DNA of 64,000 nt from Cellulomonas chengniuliangii (GCF_024508335.1 NZ_CP101988.1:1736001-1800000); one strand, 5' to 3'. Positions 47,561 through 60,317 are shown, counted from the stretch's first letter. Translations and numbers: made by a program. Notes: generated by a model from the sequence alone, not told the origin.

Positions 47561-47606
47561 CATGACGACGGGCGCCGGTCCACATGGACCGGCGCCCGTC
47601 GTCATG
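47561..47606. terminator. Bidirectional terminator hairpin between dpm and rbpA
   Basis: Perfect palindrome with 22-bp arms (47561-47582 and 47585-47606) between the convergent genes. It is very GC-rich and has no T-run. Confidence 0.85.
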
Positions 47607-47616
47607 CTGGGGAGCG

Positions 47617-47961
47617 TCAGGCGCTGCGGCGCAGCTTCCCGGCGCGGAGCAGGTCAAGCCGCTCGTCGAGCAGTTCCTCGAGCTCCTTGACAGTGCGGCG
47701 CTCGAGCAGCATGTCCCAGTGGGTGCGCGGCGGCTTGCCGCCCTTGGGCTCAGGCTTCGAGGCGTCGCGCAGAAGCGCCTCCTCGCCGCAACGGCACTCC
47801 CAGGTGACCGGGACGTCCGCCTCGACAGAGAAGGGCAGGATGATGGTGTGCCCGTTGGGGCAGTCGTAGTGCGCCTGGAGACGGGGCGCGAAGTCGACGC
47901 CGTCCTCTGTCTCCATGCTGTGTGAACCGATGCGCATTCCGCGCAGGGACCGGTTCGACAT
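47617..47961 (-). CDS. rbpA: RNA polymerase-binding protein RbpA
   Basis: RbpA binds the principal sigma factor and RNA polymerase and stabilises open promoter complexes in actinobacteria. The 114-residue protein starts MSNRSLRGMRIGSHSMETEDGV and has the zinc-type core with CPNGH and CRCGEE, then KPPRTHWDMLLERRTVKELEELLDERLDLL, the sigma-interaction helix. The ATG at 47961 follows GGAGG. It is monocistronic, converging on the mannosyltransferase gene. Confidence 0.96.
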   Translation of the reverse strand: MSNRSLRGMRIGSHSMETEDGVDFAPRLQAHYDCPNGHTIILPFSVEADVPVTWECRCGEEALLRDASKPEPKGGKPPRTHWDMLLERRTVKELEELLDERLDLLRAGKLRRSA

Positions 47962-48166
47962 CTGGGACCTCCGTGCCGTTGCCTGATGAAACTCTTCCGC
48001 AGGGCACAACGCCCGACCCGGCCCTGGTGTTCCATAGTGCCGTGAAGGTCTCGTGAACGCGCGACGAGCTTGGGGCCCGATGTGAGGGGTTTCCCGCCTG
48101 TCCGTCACCTTTTCGGGAGGCTGCGGGAGAACGGCGCTGTGACCAGCCACACAGCATAGCGCGGGC

Positions 48167-48667
48167 TCACCACCGCCCGCGCACCACCCCTGCCCGGCGG
48201 GGTCCGACGGCCACCTCCGCGCGGATCCTGAGCCCTTCGTGGGCGGCCAGCGCGCGCAGCAGGTGCGACCACCCTCGCTCGAAGGCGCCGTCGGCGCCGC
48301 CCTCGTCGCGGACGTACCCGATCACGACCGAACCGCCTGGCGCCGCGTGCTCGACCACGGAGGCCAGGACCCGCACGAGCAGCAGGCCGACCGTCCGGGA
48401 CGGCGCGATGGTCGCGTGCTCGATGGGGAGCACGACGGGCAGCGGCCGGTCCTCGGCGTCGAGCACCAGGAACCACAGGGCCGCCGGCCCGCCGCGTCGG
48501 CCGCCCAGGGCGCCGAGCAGCGCCTCGAGGAGAGCGGCGTCTGAGGGGTCCGGGGGACCGACCTCCTCCGCATGGCGGCCTGGCGAGGGGAGCCCGTAGT
48601 GGAACGGGTCGTCCGACGGGGTGGGCGGGTGGGGCCGGGGCTCGGGAGCATCGTGATCGTTCGTCAT
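48167..48667 (-). CDS. Conserved-looking hypothetical protein
   Basis: A 166-residue protein I do not recognise. A Pro/His-rich N-terminus (about 35 residues) is followed by an alpha/beta-like region with ALWFLVLDAEDRPLPVVLPIEHATIAPS, GLLLVRVLASVVEHAAPGGSVVIGYVRDEGG, and a C-terminus rich in Arg and Gly. No membrane segments or catalytic motifs stand out. It lies between the rbpA upstream region and the ABC exporter, both on the minus strand. Confidence 0.6.
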   Translation of the reverse strand: MTNDHDAPEPRPHPPTPSDDPFHYGLPSPGRHAEEVGPPDPSDAALLEALLGALGGRRGGPAALWFLVLDAEDRPLPVVLPIEHATIAPSRTVGLLLVRVLASVVEHAAPGGSVVIGYVRDEGGADGAFERGWSHLLRALAAHEGLRIRAEVAVGPRRAGVVRGRW

Positions 48668-48776
48668 GCGGCCACCGTTCGCGTCGGCCCTGACGCGTTC
48701 CGCCAGCGTGGCTACGGGGCTGTTGACGACCCCGCCGCGCTCCGGGACCGAGGGTGGACGGCCCGCGGCGGGCCGC

Positions 48777-50957
48777 TCACTCCTGCCGCGCCGGCTGGGT
48801 GAGCACGACCCCGTCGGTGAACATCACCCCGTCGCTGAACCGGGCCTGGACGCGCCCCCCGCCGAACTGCTCCGCGTACAGGCGGGCGTACAGGCCGTCG
48901 GGCGCGGCGACGAGCTGCTGGTGCGTGCCGCGCTCGACGACCCTCCCGTCGTCCACCACGAAGATGACGTCCGCGTCGATGATCGTGGAGAGGCGGTGCG
49001 CGATCGCCAACGTGGTGCGGCGCTTGAGGACACGCGCCAGCGCGTCCTGCACGAGCCGCTCGGAGGAGGTGTCGAGGGCCGACGTGGCCTCGTCGAGGAT
49101 GAGGATCCGCGGGTCCTTGAGGAGCACTCTCGCGATCGCGACGCGCTGCTTCTCCCCACCCGAGAGGCGGTAGCCCCGCTCGCCGACGACGGTGTCGTAC
49201 CCGGACTCGAAGGAGACGATGCGGTCATGAATGTTGGCCGCGCGGCAGGCCTCCTCGAGCTCGGCGTCGGTGGCGTCGGGTCGGGCGTACCGCAGGTTCT
49301 GGGCGATCGTCGCGTGGAAGAGGTAGGGGTCCTGGGTCACTACGCCGACGGTGTCGGCCAGGCTCGACAACGTGACGTCCCGGATGTCGTGGCCGTCGAT
49401 CCGCACCGCGCCCCGGTCGACCTCGTACAGCCTCGGCACCAGGTGGCTCAACGTGGTCTTCCCCGCCCCGGACGGGCCGACGAACGCGGCGAGCTGGCCC
49501 GGCTCGACCTCGATCGACACGTCGCGCACCGCCCAGGCGCGGCGGCCGGTCGTGCTGGCGCCCGCTGCCGTGCGGCGGTTGTCCCGCGGCGCCGGCCGCG
49601 GCAGGCCGCGCGGCATCCCGCCACCCCCGTGGCCAGCGCTCGGCACGCCGAAGCCCATCATGGCCCCCCGCATGCCACCGCCCATGCCCGACCCGCGGCC
49701 CGGGGACGCGACAGGGGCGGGCTCCTGGAGCTGCGGTGGAGACGGGTAACGGAACCACACCTGCTCGAACGAGACGCGTCCCTGCGTGGTGGCCGGGTCG
49801 AGCGCGACCGCGCCTGGGCGGTCGCCGATCGCGGGCTCCATGTCGAGGTACTCGAAGATCCGCCGGAACAAGGCGAGCGAGGTCTGCACGTCGAGGGCGA
49901 CTCGCATCAACGACACGACCGGCATCAGCAGCCGCGCCTGGAGCGTCGAGAACGCGACGAGGGTGCCCGCGGTCAGCGCGCCCGCCCCGGCGCCGCCCGT
50001 GATCATGTACCCGGCGGCCAGGTACACCAGGGCGGGGGTGATCGCCATGAAGGCGTTGACCACCCCGAAGAACCCCTGGCCGGCCATCGCCTGCCGGACC
50101 TGGAGCACCACCTGGCGGTCGTTCTCCTCGCGGTACCGGGCGATCTCCGCGTCGGAGCGGTTGAACACCTTGGTCAGCAGCACCCCGGAGACGCTCAGCG
50201 CCTCCTCGGTGATCGCCGTCATGTCGGCGAGCGACTCCTGGGTGGCACGCGCGATCAGCTGCCTGCGGGCGCCCACGCGGCGTTGCATCACCACGAACAC
50301 GGGCAGGAGCGCGACGGCGACGATCGTCAGCTGCCAGCTCAGCAGCAGCATCGCGACGAGCGAGGCGATCACCGTCACGACGTTGGACAGGATCGAGGAG
50401 GCGGTGGTGGTGAGCACCGACCGCACGCCGCCCACGTCGTTCGCGAGACGCGACTGGATCGAGCCCGTCTTCGTGGCGGTGAAGAAGGCCAGCTCCATGC
50501 GCTCGAGATGGGCGAACAGCCGCCCTCGCAGGTCCGCCATCGCGAGGTTGCCGACCTTGGTGGTGAGGTAGGTCTGCCCCACGCCGATCGCCGAGCTGAG
50601 CAGCGGCACGAGGATCATCGCGCCGACGAGCCACAGCAGCAGCCGCAGGTCCACCACGCCAGACGCGGGGAACAGCGCGTCGTCGAACACCCGCTGGGTC
50701 AGGAAGGGCGTGATGATGCCGAGCCCGGCGCCGACCAGGATCGACAGCACCACCAGGGCGAGCGCTCCCCGGTAGGGCGTCAACAGCGCGCCGATCCGGC
50801 GCAGCAGGGCGCCCGAGGAGCTGGGGTTGGCGGGCGTGCCCGCCCTCGGCGAGGGGGCGGCTGGAGCCTCAGCAGGGGAGTCGGCGGCCAGCAGGTGGGA
50901 GGGCGGGTCCGACGGCGCCGGTGGGACAGAGTGCTGCGGGGGAGTCGGACCGGTCAT
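48777..50957 (-). CDS. ABC exporter, fused permease and ATPase
   Basis: A 726-residue half-transporter. After a Pro/Ala-rich N-terminus of about 45 residues comes a six-helix exporter domain (about 55-345). The ATPase has Walker A GPSGAGKTT, Q-loop VTQDPYLF, signature LSGGEKQRVAIARVLL, Walker B ILILDEATSAL and the H-loop AHRLSTI. Between the first ATPase strand (VWFRYPSPP) and AVRDVSIEVEPGQ there is a Gly/Met/Pro/Arg-rich insert of roughly 60 residues, unusual for the family. The substrate is unknown. Homodimerisation is expected. Confidence 0.9.
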   Translation of the reverse strand: MTGPTPPQHSVPPAPSDPPSHLLAADSPAEAPAAPSPRAGTPANPSSSGALLRRIGALLTPYRGALALVVLSILVGAGLGIITPFLTQRVFDDALFPASGVVDLRLLLWLVGAMILVPLLSSAIGVGQTYLTTKVGNLAMADLRGRLFAHLERMELAFFTATKTGSIQSRLANDVGGVRSVLTTTASSILSNVVTVIASLVAMLLLSWQLTIVAVALLPVFVVMQRRVGARRQLIARATQESLADMTAITEEALSVSGVLLTKVFNRSDAEIARYREENDRQVVLQVRQAMAGQGFFGVVNAFMAITPALVYLAAGYMITGGAGAGALTAGTLVAFSTLQARLLMPVVSLMRVALDVQTSLALFRRIFEYLDMEPAIGDRPGAVALDPATTQGRVSFEQVWFRYPSPPQLQEPAPVASPGRGSGMGGGMRGAMMGFGVPSAGHGGGGMPRGLPRPAPRDNRRTAAGASTTGRRAWAVRDVSIEVEPGQLAAFVGPSGAGKTTLSHLVPRLYEVDRGAVRIDGHDIRDVTLSSLADTVGVVTQDPYLFHATIAQNLRYARPDATDAELEEACRAANIHDRIVSFESGYDTVVGERGYRLSGGEKQRVAIARVLLKDPRILILDEATSALDTSSERLVQDALARVLKRRTTLAIAHRLSTIIDADVIFVVDDGRVVERGTHQQLVAAPDGLYARLYAEQFGGGRVQARFSDGVMFTDGVVLTQPARQE

Positions 50958-51027
50958 ACGCCCAGTCTGGCCCCCGCGTGCGCGTCGACGAGCACAGGCG
51001 CGCACGCTTCGGCCGGGCGCGGGCCCA

Positions 51028-51900
51028 TCAGGGGAGTGAGGACCGGTCCCCCTGTGCCAGCGCGCCGCGCACGACGGTCGCCTCGCGGTCCGGGTCTTGC
51101 ACGAGCGAGGGCGACAGCCCGGCACGGCCCAGGGCCTCGAGCAGCGTCGGGGCCTGCGCGCTGCCCGCCTCCATGAGGACCTCGCCGCCAGGGGCGAGCC
51201 ATCGTGGCGCGAGGGCGGCCACCCGCAGCAGCAGGTCGAGCCCTTCCGGCCCGCCGTCCAGAGCGGCCCTCGGCTCGTGCTGGCGCGCCTCCGGGGGCAT
51301 CAGGCGCAGAGCCCGCGTGGGCACGTAGGGGGCGTTGGCGGTGAGGACGTCGACCGCTCCGCGCAGCCGCGTGGGCAAGGGCCCGTCGAGGTCGCCCTGG
51401 TAGACGCGGCCGGCCGGCGGCGGGATGTTCTGCCGCGCGCACCGCACGGCGGCGGGGTCGATGTCGATCGCGTGCAGCTCGATCGCCGGCCGTGCGGACG
51501 CCACAGCCATCCCGACGGCGCCCGACCCGCAGCACAGGTCCACGACCCGAGCGGGCCGCAGGGCTCCCCGTGCCGCGAGCGCGGCGAGGGCCAGCTCCAC
51601 GAGGAGCTCGGTGCGGCGGCGGGGGACGAAGACGCCCGGGTGCACGAGCACCCGGTGGCCGAGGAAGGAGGCCCATCCGAGGACGTGCTCGAGCGGGGCG
51701 CCCTCGACCCGTCGGGCGGTGAGCTCGGCCAGGTGGACGGGCGACCGGGCCTCGGCGCGCAGCAGGGCGGCCTCGTCCTCGGCGAAGACGCACCCGGCGG
51801 CCCTGAGCGCGGCCACGAGCTCGGACGCGGGTGGCCAGCCGTCCGCGCCCGACGCTTCCGCCGCCGTGGGCGGTGAGACGGCGAGCGGGTCCTCAGGCAT
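51028..51900 (-). CDS. PrmC-related protein-(glutamine-N5) methyltransferase, substrate unknown
   Basis: A 290-residue SAM-dependent methyltransferase with an N-terminal helical domain and PrmC-like catalytic domain. Motifs are PLEHVLGWASFLGHRVLVHPGVFVPRRRTELLVE, VVDLCCGSGAVGMAVA, and ANAPYVP where release-factor methyltransferase PrmC has NPPY. The NAPY variant fits a PrmC-related group of unknown substrate, so release factors should not be assumed. The ATG at 51900 lies in a direct repeat shared with the end of the upstream gene. Confidence 0.82.
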   Translation of the reverse strand: MPEDPLAVSPPTAAEASGADGWPPASELVAALRAAGCVFAEDEAALLRAEARSPVHLAELTARRVEGAPLEHVLGWASFLGHRVLVHPGVFVPRRRTELLVELALAALAARGALRPARVVDLCCGSGAVGMAVASARPAIELHAIDIDPAAVRCARQNIPPPAGRVYQGDLDGPLPTRLRGAVDVLTANAPYVPTRALRLMPPEARQHEPRAALDGGPEGLDLLLRVAALAPRWLAPGGEVLMEAGSAQAPTLLEALGRAGLSPSLVQDPDREATVVRGALAQGDRSSLP

Positions 51901-51920
51901 GGGTGTCCTCAGGCATGGGT
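51890..51920. repeat. 15-bp direct repeat at a gene junction
   Basis: Two identical 15-bp copies (TCCTCAGGCATGGGT) at 51890-51904 and 51906-51920. One holds the start codon of the methyltransferase and the other the stop codon of the glutamate-cysteine-ligase-like gene. Confidence 0.8.
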
Positions 51921-53027
51921 GGCGTCGACCGCGCGCTGCACGAGCTCCTGGTCGTCGGCGCCGTCGAGGCGCCACCCGCGCTGCCGCATGGCGCCGTTGC
52001 CGCGGCGCAGCACCTCGTCGAACTGGGCGGCGACCCATTCCCGGTCCCCGGCGGCGTCCAGCGCCGGCCCGACGTGGTCGAGCAGCACCTGGACCGCCTC
52101 GACGGCGGGGATCGGGCGCAGCGTGGCAGGGCTCAGCAGGTCGCCCGTGAGGCCAGACCGCGCCGCCCGCCAGGCCGCCAGGCGCAGCGCCTCCGTCCGC
52201 GGCTCCGGCCCCAGCGCCGCGCCGCCGGAGAGCGAGGCGTCGAGCGCGGTGTCGGCGAGGGCCCGCACCAGCACGCCTTGGAGGACGGCGTCGGCGGCGT
52301 CGAGGCACACGTCGGGCACGCGGACCTCGACGGTGGGGTAGGCGGGGGAGAGGCGGGCGTCGAAGTAGACCATCCCGGGGTCGAGGATCGTCCCGCTCGA
52401 GACCAGGTCGTCGACCAGCGCGTGGTAGGTGGCGGCGTCGCCGAACGGCCCAGTGGGCCCGGCGGTGGGCCACCGCCCCCAGACCTGGGAGCGGTAGCTC
52501 GCGTAGGCCGTGTCCTCGCCGTGCCAGTAGGGGCTGTTCGCGCTCAACGCGAGGAGCAGTGGCGTCCAGCGGCGGAGGTGGTCGATGACCCGGACCCCCT
52601 CCTCGTCGTCGGCGACCTCGACGTGGATGTGGCATCCGCACGTCAGCTGCTCGCGCGCGATCTCGCCGAACTCGTCGCGGATGGCGCGGGCGCGCTGGTT
52701 CACGATGACGGTGGGATCCCCGCCGGTGGGCGCCGTGCCCAGCGCGACGACGCGCGCCCCCACGTGCTGCGCGGAGGCGTCGGCCCGGGCGCGGCCTGCG
52801 CGGACCTCGGCCAGGATGTCGGTCACGGTGGAGCGCGGCCGGGTGGACGTCTCGACCTGCTCCTGCGTGAACTCCTTCTCCAGGCGCCCTCCTGGCGGGT
52901 CGTCGACCGACTCGTCGGCGGCATGGGCCGCTGCGTGCTGCAGCGCCGGGGCCGCGACAGCACGCAGCGTCCCGTCGGGAGACACGAGCAGGAACTCTTC
53001 TTCAATCCCTATGCGGCGCACCACCAC
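51909..53027 (-). CDS. Carboxylate-amine ligase of the glutamate-cysteine ligase 2 family (YbdK-like)
   Basis: A 372-residue ATP-grasp-like ligase. It begins RRIGIEEEFLLVSPDG with the metal-binding Glu residues and has LEKEFTQEQVETSTRP, GCHIHVEVADDEEGVRVIDHLRRW and LLALSANSPYWHGEDTAYASYR, all family hallmarks. Members ligate glutamate to cysteine weakly or have unknown physiological partners, so glutathione or ergothioneine synthesis is not established. It is upstream of the PrmC-like gene in the same direction, separated by the direct repeat. Confidence 0.87.
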   Translation of the reverse strand: MVVRRIGIEEEFLLVSPDGTLRAVAAPALQHAAAHAADESVDDPPGGRLEKEFTQEQVETSTRPRSTVTDILAEVRAGRARADASAQHVGARVVALGTAPTGGDPTVIVNQRARAIRDEFGEIAREQLTCGCHIHVEVADDEEGVRVIDHLRRWTPLLLALSANSPYWHGEDTAYASYRSQVWGRWPTAGPTGPFGDAATYHALVDDLVSSGTILDPGMVYFDARLSPAYPTVEVRVPDVCLDAADAVLQGVLVRALADTALDASLSGGAALGPEPRTEALRLAAWRAARSGLTGDLLSPATLRPIPAVEAVQVLLDHVGPALDAAGDREWVAAQFDEVLRRGNGAMRQRGWRLDGADDQELVQRAVDATHA

Positions 53028-53056
53028 AGTGTGGAGGGAGTGCGCGCCCCTGTCGC

Positions 53057-53115
53057 GCCGGATATTACTTTACTGACATATTGTCCATTATTGGCATTTC
53101 CTTTACCAACGGGCG
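53057..53115. promoter_or_regulatory. AT-rich promoter region with a 22-bp motif also found at 58483-58504
   Basis: This short island is far richer in A and T than its surroundings and lies just upstream of the YbdK-like gene on the minus strand. Positions 53074-53095 match 20 of 22 bases of the reverse complement of 58483-58504. The core here is the near-palindrome ATATTGTCCATTAT. A promoter with an operator is the simplest reading. Confidence 0.5.
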
Positions 53116-53211
53116 CACAACCGTCGCCACCTCCCACGCGCTGCTGGCGCTGTGGTCGGGCAGCCCGGGAGCGACGGCGCAATTCGGGCGCGCGGTGGGG
53201 GGGCGGGGCCG

Positions 53212-53694
53212 TCAGGACAAGAACGTGGTGATCGCCTCGACGACGAGGTCGTGGTCATCGCCCTGCGGGAGGCCCGAGACCGTCACCGTGCCGACCGGAC
53301 CCACGTCCTTGACCCGCACCGGGAAGCAGCCCCCGTGCGCCGCGTAGCGCTGCACCGGCAGGTCGTGCTGCTCGGCGAACGTCGTGCCGTCCGCCCGCGC
53401 CCGCGTCCCCACCAGGTACGACGACGCCCCGAACCGCTCCGTCACGCGCACCTTGCGGTCCACCCAGGTGTCGTTGTCAGGCGTGGTCCCCGGCAACGAG
53501 GCGTGGAACAGCTGGTGGCGGCCACGGCGCACGTCGATCGTCACCGGCAGCGAGCGCTCCTGTGCGATCTCGACCAGGAGGCACCCCAGCCGCCAGGCGT
53601 CGTCGTTGTCGAAACGCGTGAAGACCAGCGTCCGCTCCTGCTCCTCGAGCGTCGCGACGAGTTGCACCAGCTCGAGATTCGTTGTCAGGCTCAT
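53212..53694 (-). CDS. UPF0303 / heme-degrading-domain family protein
   Basis: A 160-residue protein of the HbpS/DUF336-like family annotated in databases as heme-degrading-domain or UPF0303. It begins MSLTTNLELVQLVATLEEQERTLVF and has FDNDDAWRLGCLLVEIA, VTIDVRRGRHQLFHASLPGTTPDND and QRYAAHGGCFPVRVKDVGPVGTVTVSGLPQGDDHDLVV. It looks cytoplasmic. The biochemical role is uncertain. It is divergent from the UvrA-like gene. Confidence 0.85.
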   Translation of the reverse strand: MSLTTNLELVQLVATLEEQERTLVFTRFDNDDAWRLGCLLVEIAQERSLPVTIDVRRGRHQLFHASLPGTTPDNDTWVDRKVRVTERFGASSYLVGTRARADGTTFAEQHDLPVQRYAAHGGCFPVRVKDVGPVGTVTVSGLPQGDDHDLVVEAITTFLS

Positions 53695-53862
53695 CCCTCG
53701 ATCATGGCCGCGCCAGCCATCGCAGTCGAGCGGGCACGCGGGACGCCCGGGCAGCCCTAGTAGTTCGTGCGGGTCGCCGTGGCGCGAGCGTTGCCCCGCG
53801 CGCCCCCGCGCGGTAGAACCAGACCTCTCGCACGTCGCCGACGACCGACCGATGGAGACACC

Positions 53863-56253
<2,391 letters not shown>

Positions 56254-56279
56254 CGCCTCGGTGGGTCACGCCGGACGAC

Positions 56280-56315
56280 CCAGGGGCGCGACGCCGGATG
56301 GCGCCGCGCCCCTGG
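56280..56315. terminator. Bidirectional terminator hairpin between the UvrA-like and xylanase genes
   Basis: CCAGGGGCGCG at 56280-56290 pairs with CGCGCCCCTGG at 56305-56315, a perfect 11-bp stem between convergent stops. Confidence 0.7.
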
Positions 56316-56337
56316 TGCACGAGCCCTGGGTGAGGGA

Positions 56338-57981
<1,644 letters not shown>

Positions 57982-58482
57982 GCCACTCACACCGCCGGAC
58001 GGCGCCAGCGGGCTGCCCGACGAGCGGCTTCCACGACGCCGTGCGCAGAAGTCGGGCCGCCTGTGCGCAGCCGTCGAACCGCGACGGGGGAGTGGCGCAT
58101 CCGCGCGGGCGGGCAACCGTCCACCTGGTCGGCGAGGTCACCGTGCCAGCGTCGGCTCTGCCTTCTGCCGGGTTCCACATCGGTCCCACTCGTCCACAGC
58201 GGCCAGGCGCTCAGACCGCGCCAGCCTCGATGCCCGGCGGCGTCGCAGAACGGCTCGCTCCGCAGCTCCCGTGCGGGCCCCGTCGCAGATCCGGGTCAGC
58301 TCGCCCTCCGCGCCATCCACGAGGCTCCTGGCCCGTGCAGGCTGGCCTCCATGTCGACCGCGCGACTCGCCCAGGCTCTCCAGGCCGAATCCTCAGGCGC
58401 CGGTCTGCCGTGGGCTCGGCGGCTGGTGGACTCCCAGCACGAGCTCAAGCCTGTGGCCCGCTTCCCACCAGCACACCCCTCA

Positions 58483-58504
58483 GCCGATAATGGACATTAT
58501 GTCA
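58483..58504. promoter_or_regulatory. 22-bp AT-rich motif, inverted copy of that at 53074-53095
   Basis: The motif contains the perfect palindrome ATAATG-GA-CATTAT at 58487-58500 and the overlapping odd palindrome GACATTATGTC. Its reverse complement matches 20 of 22 bases of 53074-53095. No gene start lies close by, so the target is unclear. Confidence 0.5.
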
Positions 58505-58700
58505 TTTCACGTCTGAGAGAGCCGCTTCTCTCCTCCCCAGGCCACTGACGCGCCCCATGATGGCAAGCCGCCGAGTCCCCGGCCAGGGGGCCGTCAGCCA
58601 CCCTGCCCCTGGGAGGCGGCGAGACTTCACGAGCAGCGGACGTCGCGGCGCAGCCTCTCCAGCGCGTCCGGCGTCAACTGACGGCCGCATGGCAACCCGA

Positions 58701-58733
58701 TGCATGAAATACGACAAGTCGTGTTTTCATGCA
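58701..58733. repeat. AT-rich inverted repeat downstream of the GNAT gene
   Basis: TGCATGAAATACGAC at 58701-58715 and the near-complement of it at 58718-58733 flank an AA loop and differ by one substitution/insertion. It lies 56 bp beyond the GNAT stop and could be its terminator, an operator, or an old mobile-element end. Confidence 0.55.
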
Positions 58734-58788
58734 GATTGCAGCCCTGTGTCGTCAGGGCGCAGACGGCGCCTGCCCTTCGCAGGAGCGC

Positions 58789-59286
58789 TCAGTGCCCCTG
58801 GAGCGCGCACTCGAACCGCACCTCGGAGCGCGCCGGGTCCCGAGGATGAGGCTGGCTCGCGCCCGTCGGGACGAACCCGAACCCCGTGTACAGCGCGCAC
58901 GCCGCGTCATTGTCATCGACCACCCAGAGCGACAGGGTCGTGGCGCCTGTCCCGACAGCCTCGTCAGCGACCCGACGCAGGAGCGCGCCGCCTATCCCCT
59001 GGCTCCTGTAGCCGGGATCAACCCACAGGCTGACCACGTGCCTGTCGTCCACAGGCGACCCCGGCTCGGTGATCATGCAGACGAGCCCGACAGGCGCCAC
59101 CTCGGACGCGGTGCGGGCGACGAACCAGTGGCTCGATCGCAGGCGCATCCGCCAGTGGGACTCCTGGAAGCGCTGGTCCCTCGCGAGCGACGCGCCGAAC
59201 GCCTGAGGGCTCTGCCACAGCGCGCGCAGACGGATGTCGCGAAGCACCTCCCACTCGTCCTCGGACAACTGCTCAACTCTGACCAT
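58789..59286 (-). CDS. GNAT family N-acetyltransferase
   Basis: A 165-residue acetyl-CoA-dependent acetyltransferase. The acetyl-CoA motif A is VVSLWVDPGYRSQGIGGALLRRVADEAV (about residues 84-111), followed by LSLWVVDDNDAACALYTGFGFVPTG. The N-terminus VRVEQLSEDEWEVLRDIRLRALWQSPQAFGAS is typical of the family. I start at the ATG at 59286. A longer frame from 59367 adds 27 residues without resemblance. The acceptor is unknown. Confidence 0.85.
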   Translation of the reverse strand: MVRVEQLSEDEWEVLRDIRLRALWQSPQAFGASLARDQRFQESHWRMRLRSSHWFVARTASEVAPVGLVCMITEPGSPVDDRHVVSLWVDPGYRSQGIGGALLRRVADEAVGTGATTLSLWVVDDNDAACALYTGFGFVPTGASQPHPRDPARSEVRFECALQGH

Positions 59287-59399
59287 CGGGTCAGCATGCC
59301 CGATTCGGGAGCGTCGCCACTCCCCCGACTCGCCGTTGCGGCGCACAGCCTCGTCGCGGACGGACACGGCTGCGGCAGCACGGCCCGGAGTCGCGGCGG

Positions 59400-59624
59400 T
59401 CAGGCCCCGTCGACGTCCAGAGAGCTGGGCTCAGCGAGCGGGCGGCCATCAGCGGCCAGGTCGTCGCCGCCGTCCGAACGCCTCCCCGGGTATGGCCCCA
59501 CCGCGTGCTGGTCCGGCGGCTCAGAGCCCGGGCCGGCCTCGTCGGGAGTGTCCTCGTCGGGGATGGGCTCCTGGGCTGGGCGGTCGGGCGCAGCGTCCGG
59601 GTCCAGTGGCTCGGGAATCGTCAT
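59400..59624 (-). CDS. Small acidic Pro-rich protein
   Basis: A 74-residue protein with many Asp, Glu and Pro residues (PEPLDPDAAPDRPAQEP, PDEDTPDEAGPGSEPPDQ) and no recognisable domain. It is probably disordered. A good GGAGG lies six bases before the ATG at 59624, which is the main reason to regard it as real. It is between the GNAT gene and the metallo-beta-lactamase-fold gene, all on the minus strand. Confidence 0.5.
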   Translation of the reverse strand: MTIPEPLDPDAAPDRPAQEPIPDEDTPDEAGPGSEPPDQHAVGPYPGRRSDGGDDLAADGRPLAEPSSLDVDGA

Positions 59625-59663
59625 CACGCACCTCCGGTTCGGCGGCCGGCGAGAGGTGGCCTC

Positions 59664-60317
59664 TCAGAGCACCGGCAGCGCGTCCGCCGCGGGCAGCCGG
59701 TGATACTCCACGTCGGGGCACAGCTGGTGGACGAGGCGGTCGACCAGCGCTTTGCCAGCCGGGCTCAGCGTCGCGTCGTGGATCGGCACGACCGTGCGCG
59801 GCGCGATCTCATGGATGAAGTCGACAGCCTCCACGATCTTCATCCACGGGCCCGCCACCGGGGCGAGCAGCGTGCCCACCACGCGATCGGCGGGAACGGT
59901 GAACGAGTCCCCGGGATGGAGCAGGGCGCCGTCGATCAGGTACGCGACGTTCACCACCCTGGGGATCGTGGGGTAGACGACGGCATGCCACTCCCCCAGC
60001 ACCTCGACGTCGAACCCGACCGCCTCGATGCGCGCACCAGCGGTCACGCCATGGAGTCGCTCGTCGCCCGCCGTCCCGTCCGACAGCGCGATGATGACCG
60101 AGGGCGGCCCCCAGACCTGCAGGTCAGGGTCGACGTCCAGCGACTGGCGCAGCATGGACATGTCGACATGGTCGCTGTGCTCGTGCGTGACCAGCACCCC
60201 CGCGGCGCCGGTGAGGGCATCGGGGGCGCTCAGGCGGCCGGGGTCGATCACCAGCCGCATCCCGTCCCGCTCGAGCCGGATGCAAGAGTGCCCCCACGCG
60301 GTCAGTTCGCTCGCCAT
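59664..60317 (-). CDS. Metallo-beta-lactamase-fold hydrolase
   Basis: A 217-residue cytoplasmic metal-dependent hydrolase. The zinc motif is THEHSDHVD at about residues 45-53, with GHSCIRLERDGMRLVIDPG before it, LLHPGDSF as the second His/Asp site and VVPIHDATLSP near the end. The layout resembles UlaG-like and N-acyl-phosphatidylethanolamine-type enzymes with unknown substrates. The ATG at 60317 was chosen over one 36 bases upstream because the protein then begins at the first beta strand. Confidence 0.86.
   Translation of the reverse strand: MASELTAWGHSCIRLERDGMRLVIDPGRLSAPDALTGAAGVLVTHEHSDHVDMSMLRQSLDVDPDLQVWGPPSVIIALSDGTAGDERLHGVTAGARIEAVGFDVEVLGEWHAVVYPTIPRVVNVAYLIDGALLHPGDSFTVPADRVVGTLLAPVAGPWMKIVEAVDFIHEIAPRTVVPIHDATLSPAGKALVDRLVHQLCPDVEYHRLPAADALPVL

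Larger units (their letters stand above)
57982..58788. other. Intergenic stretch without a convincing gene
   Basis: About 800 bp between the xylanase promoter and the GNAT gene. Open frames here have irregular codon use, no ribosome-binding sites and no family resemblance. What I do see is the AT-rich 22-bp motif at 58483-58504 and the inverted repeat at 58701-58733. The composition is patchier than in the surrounding genes and may reflect decayed sequence. Confidence 0.55.
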
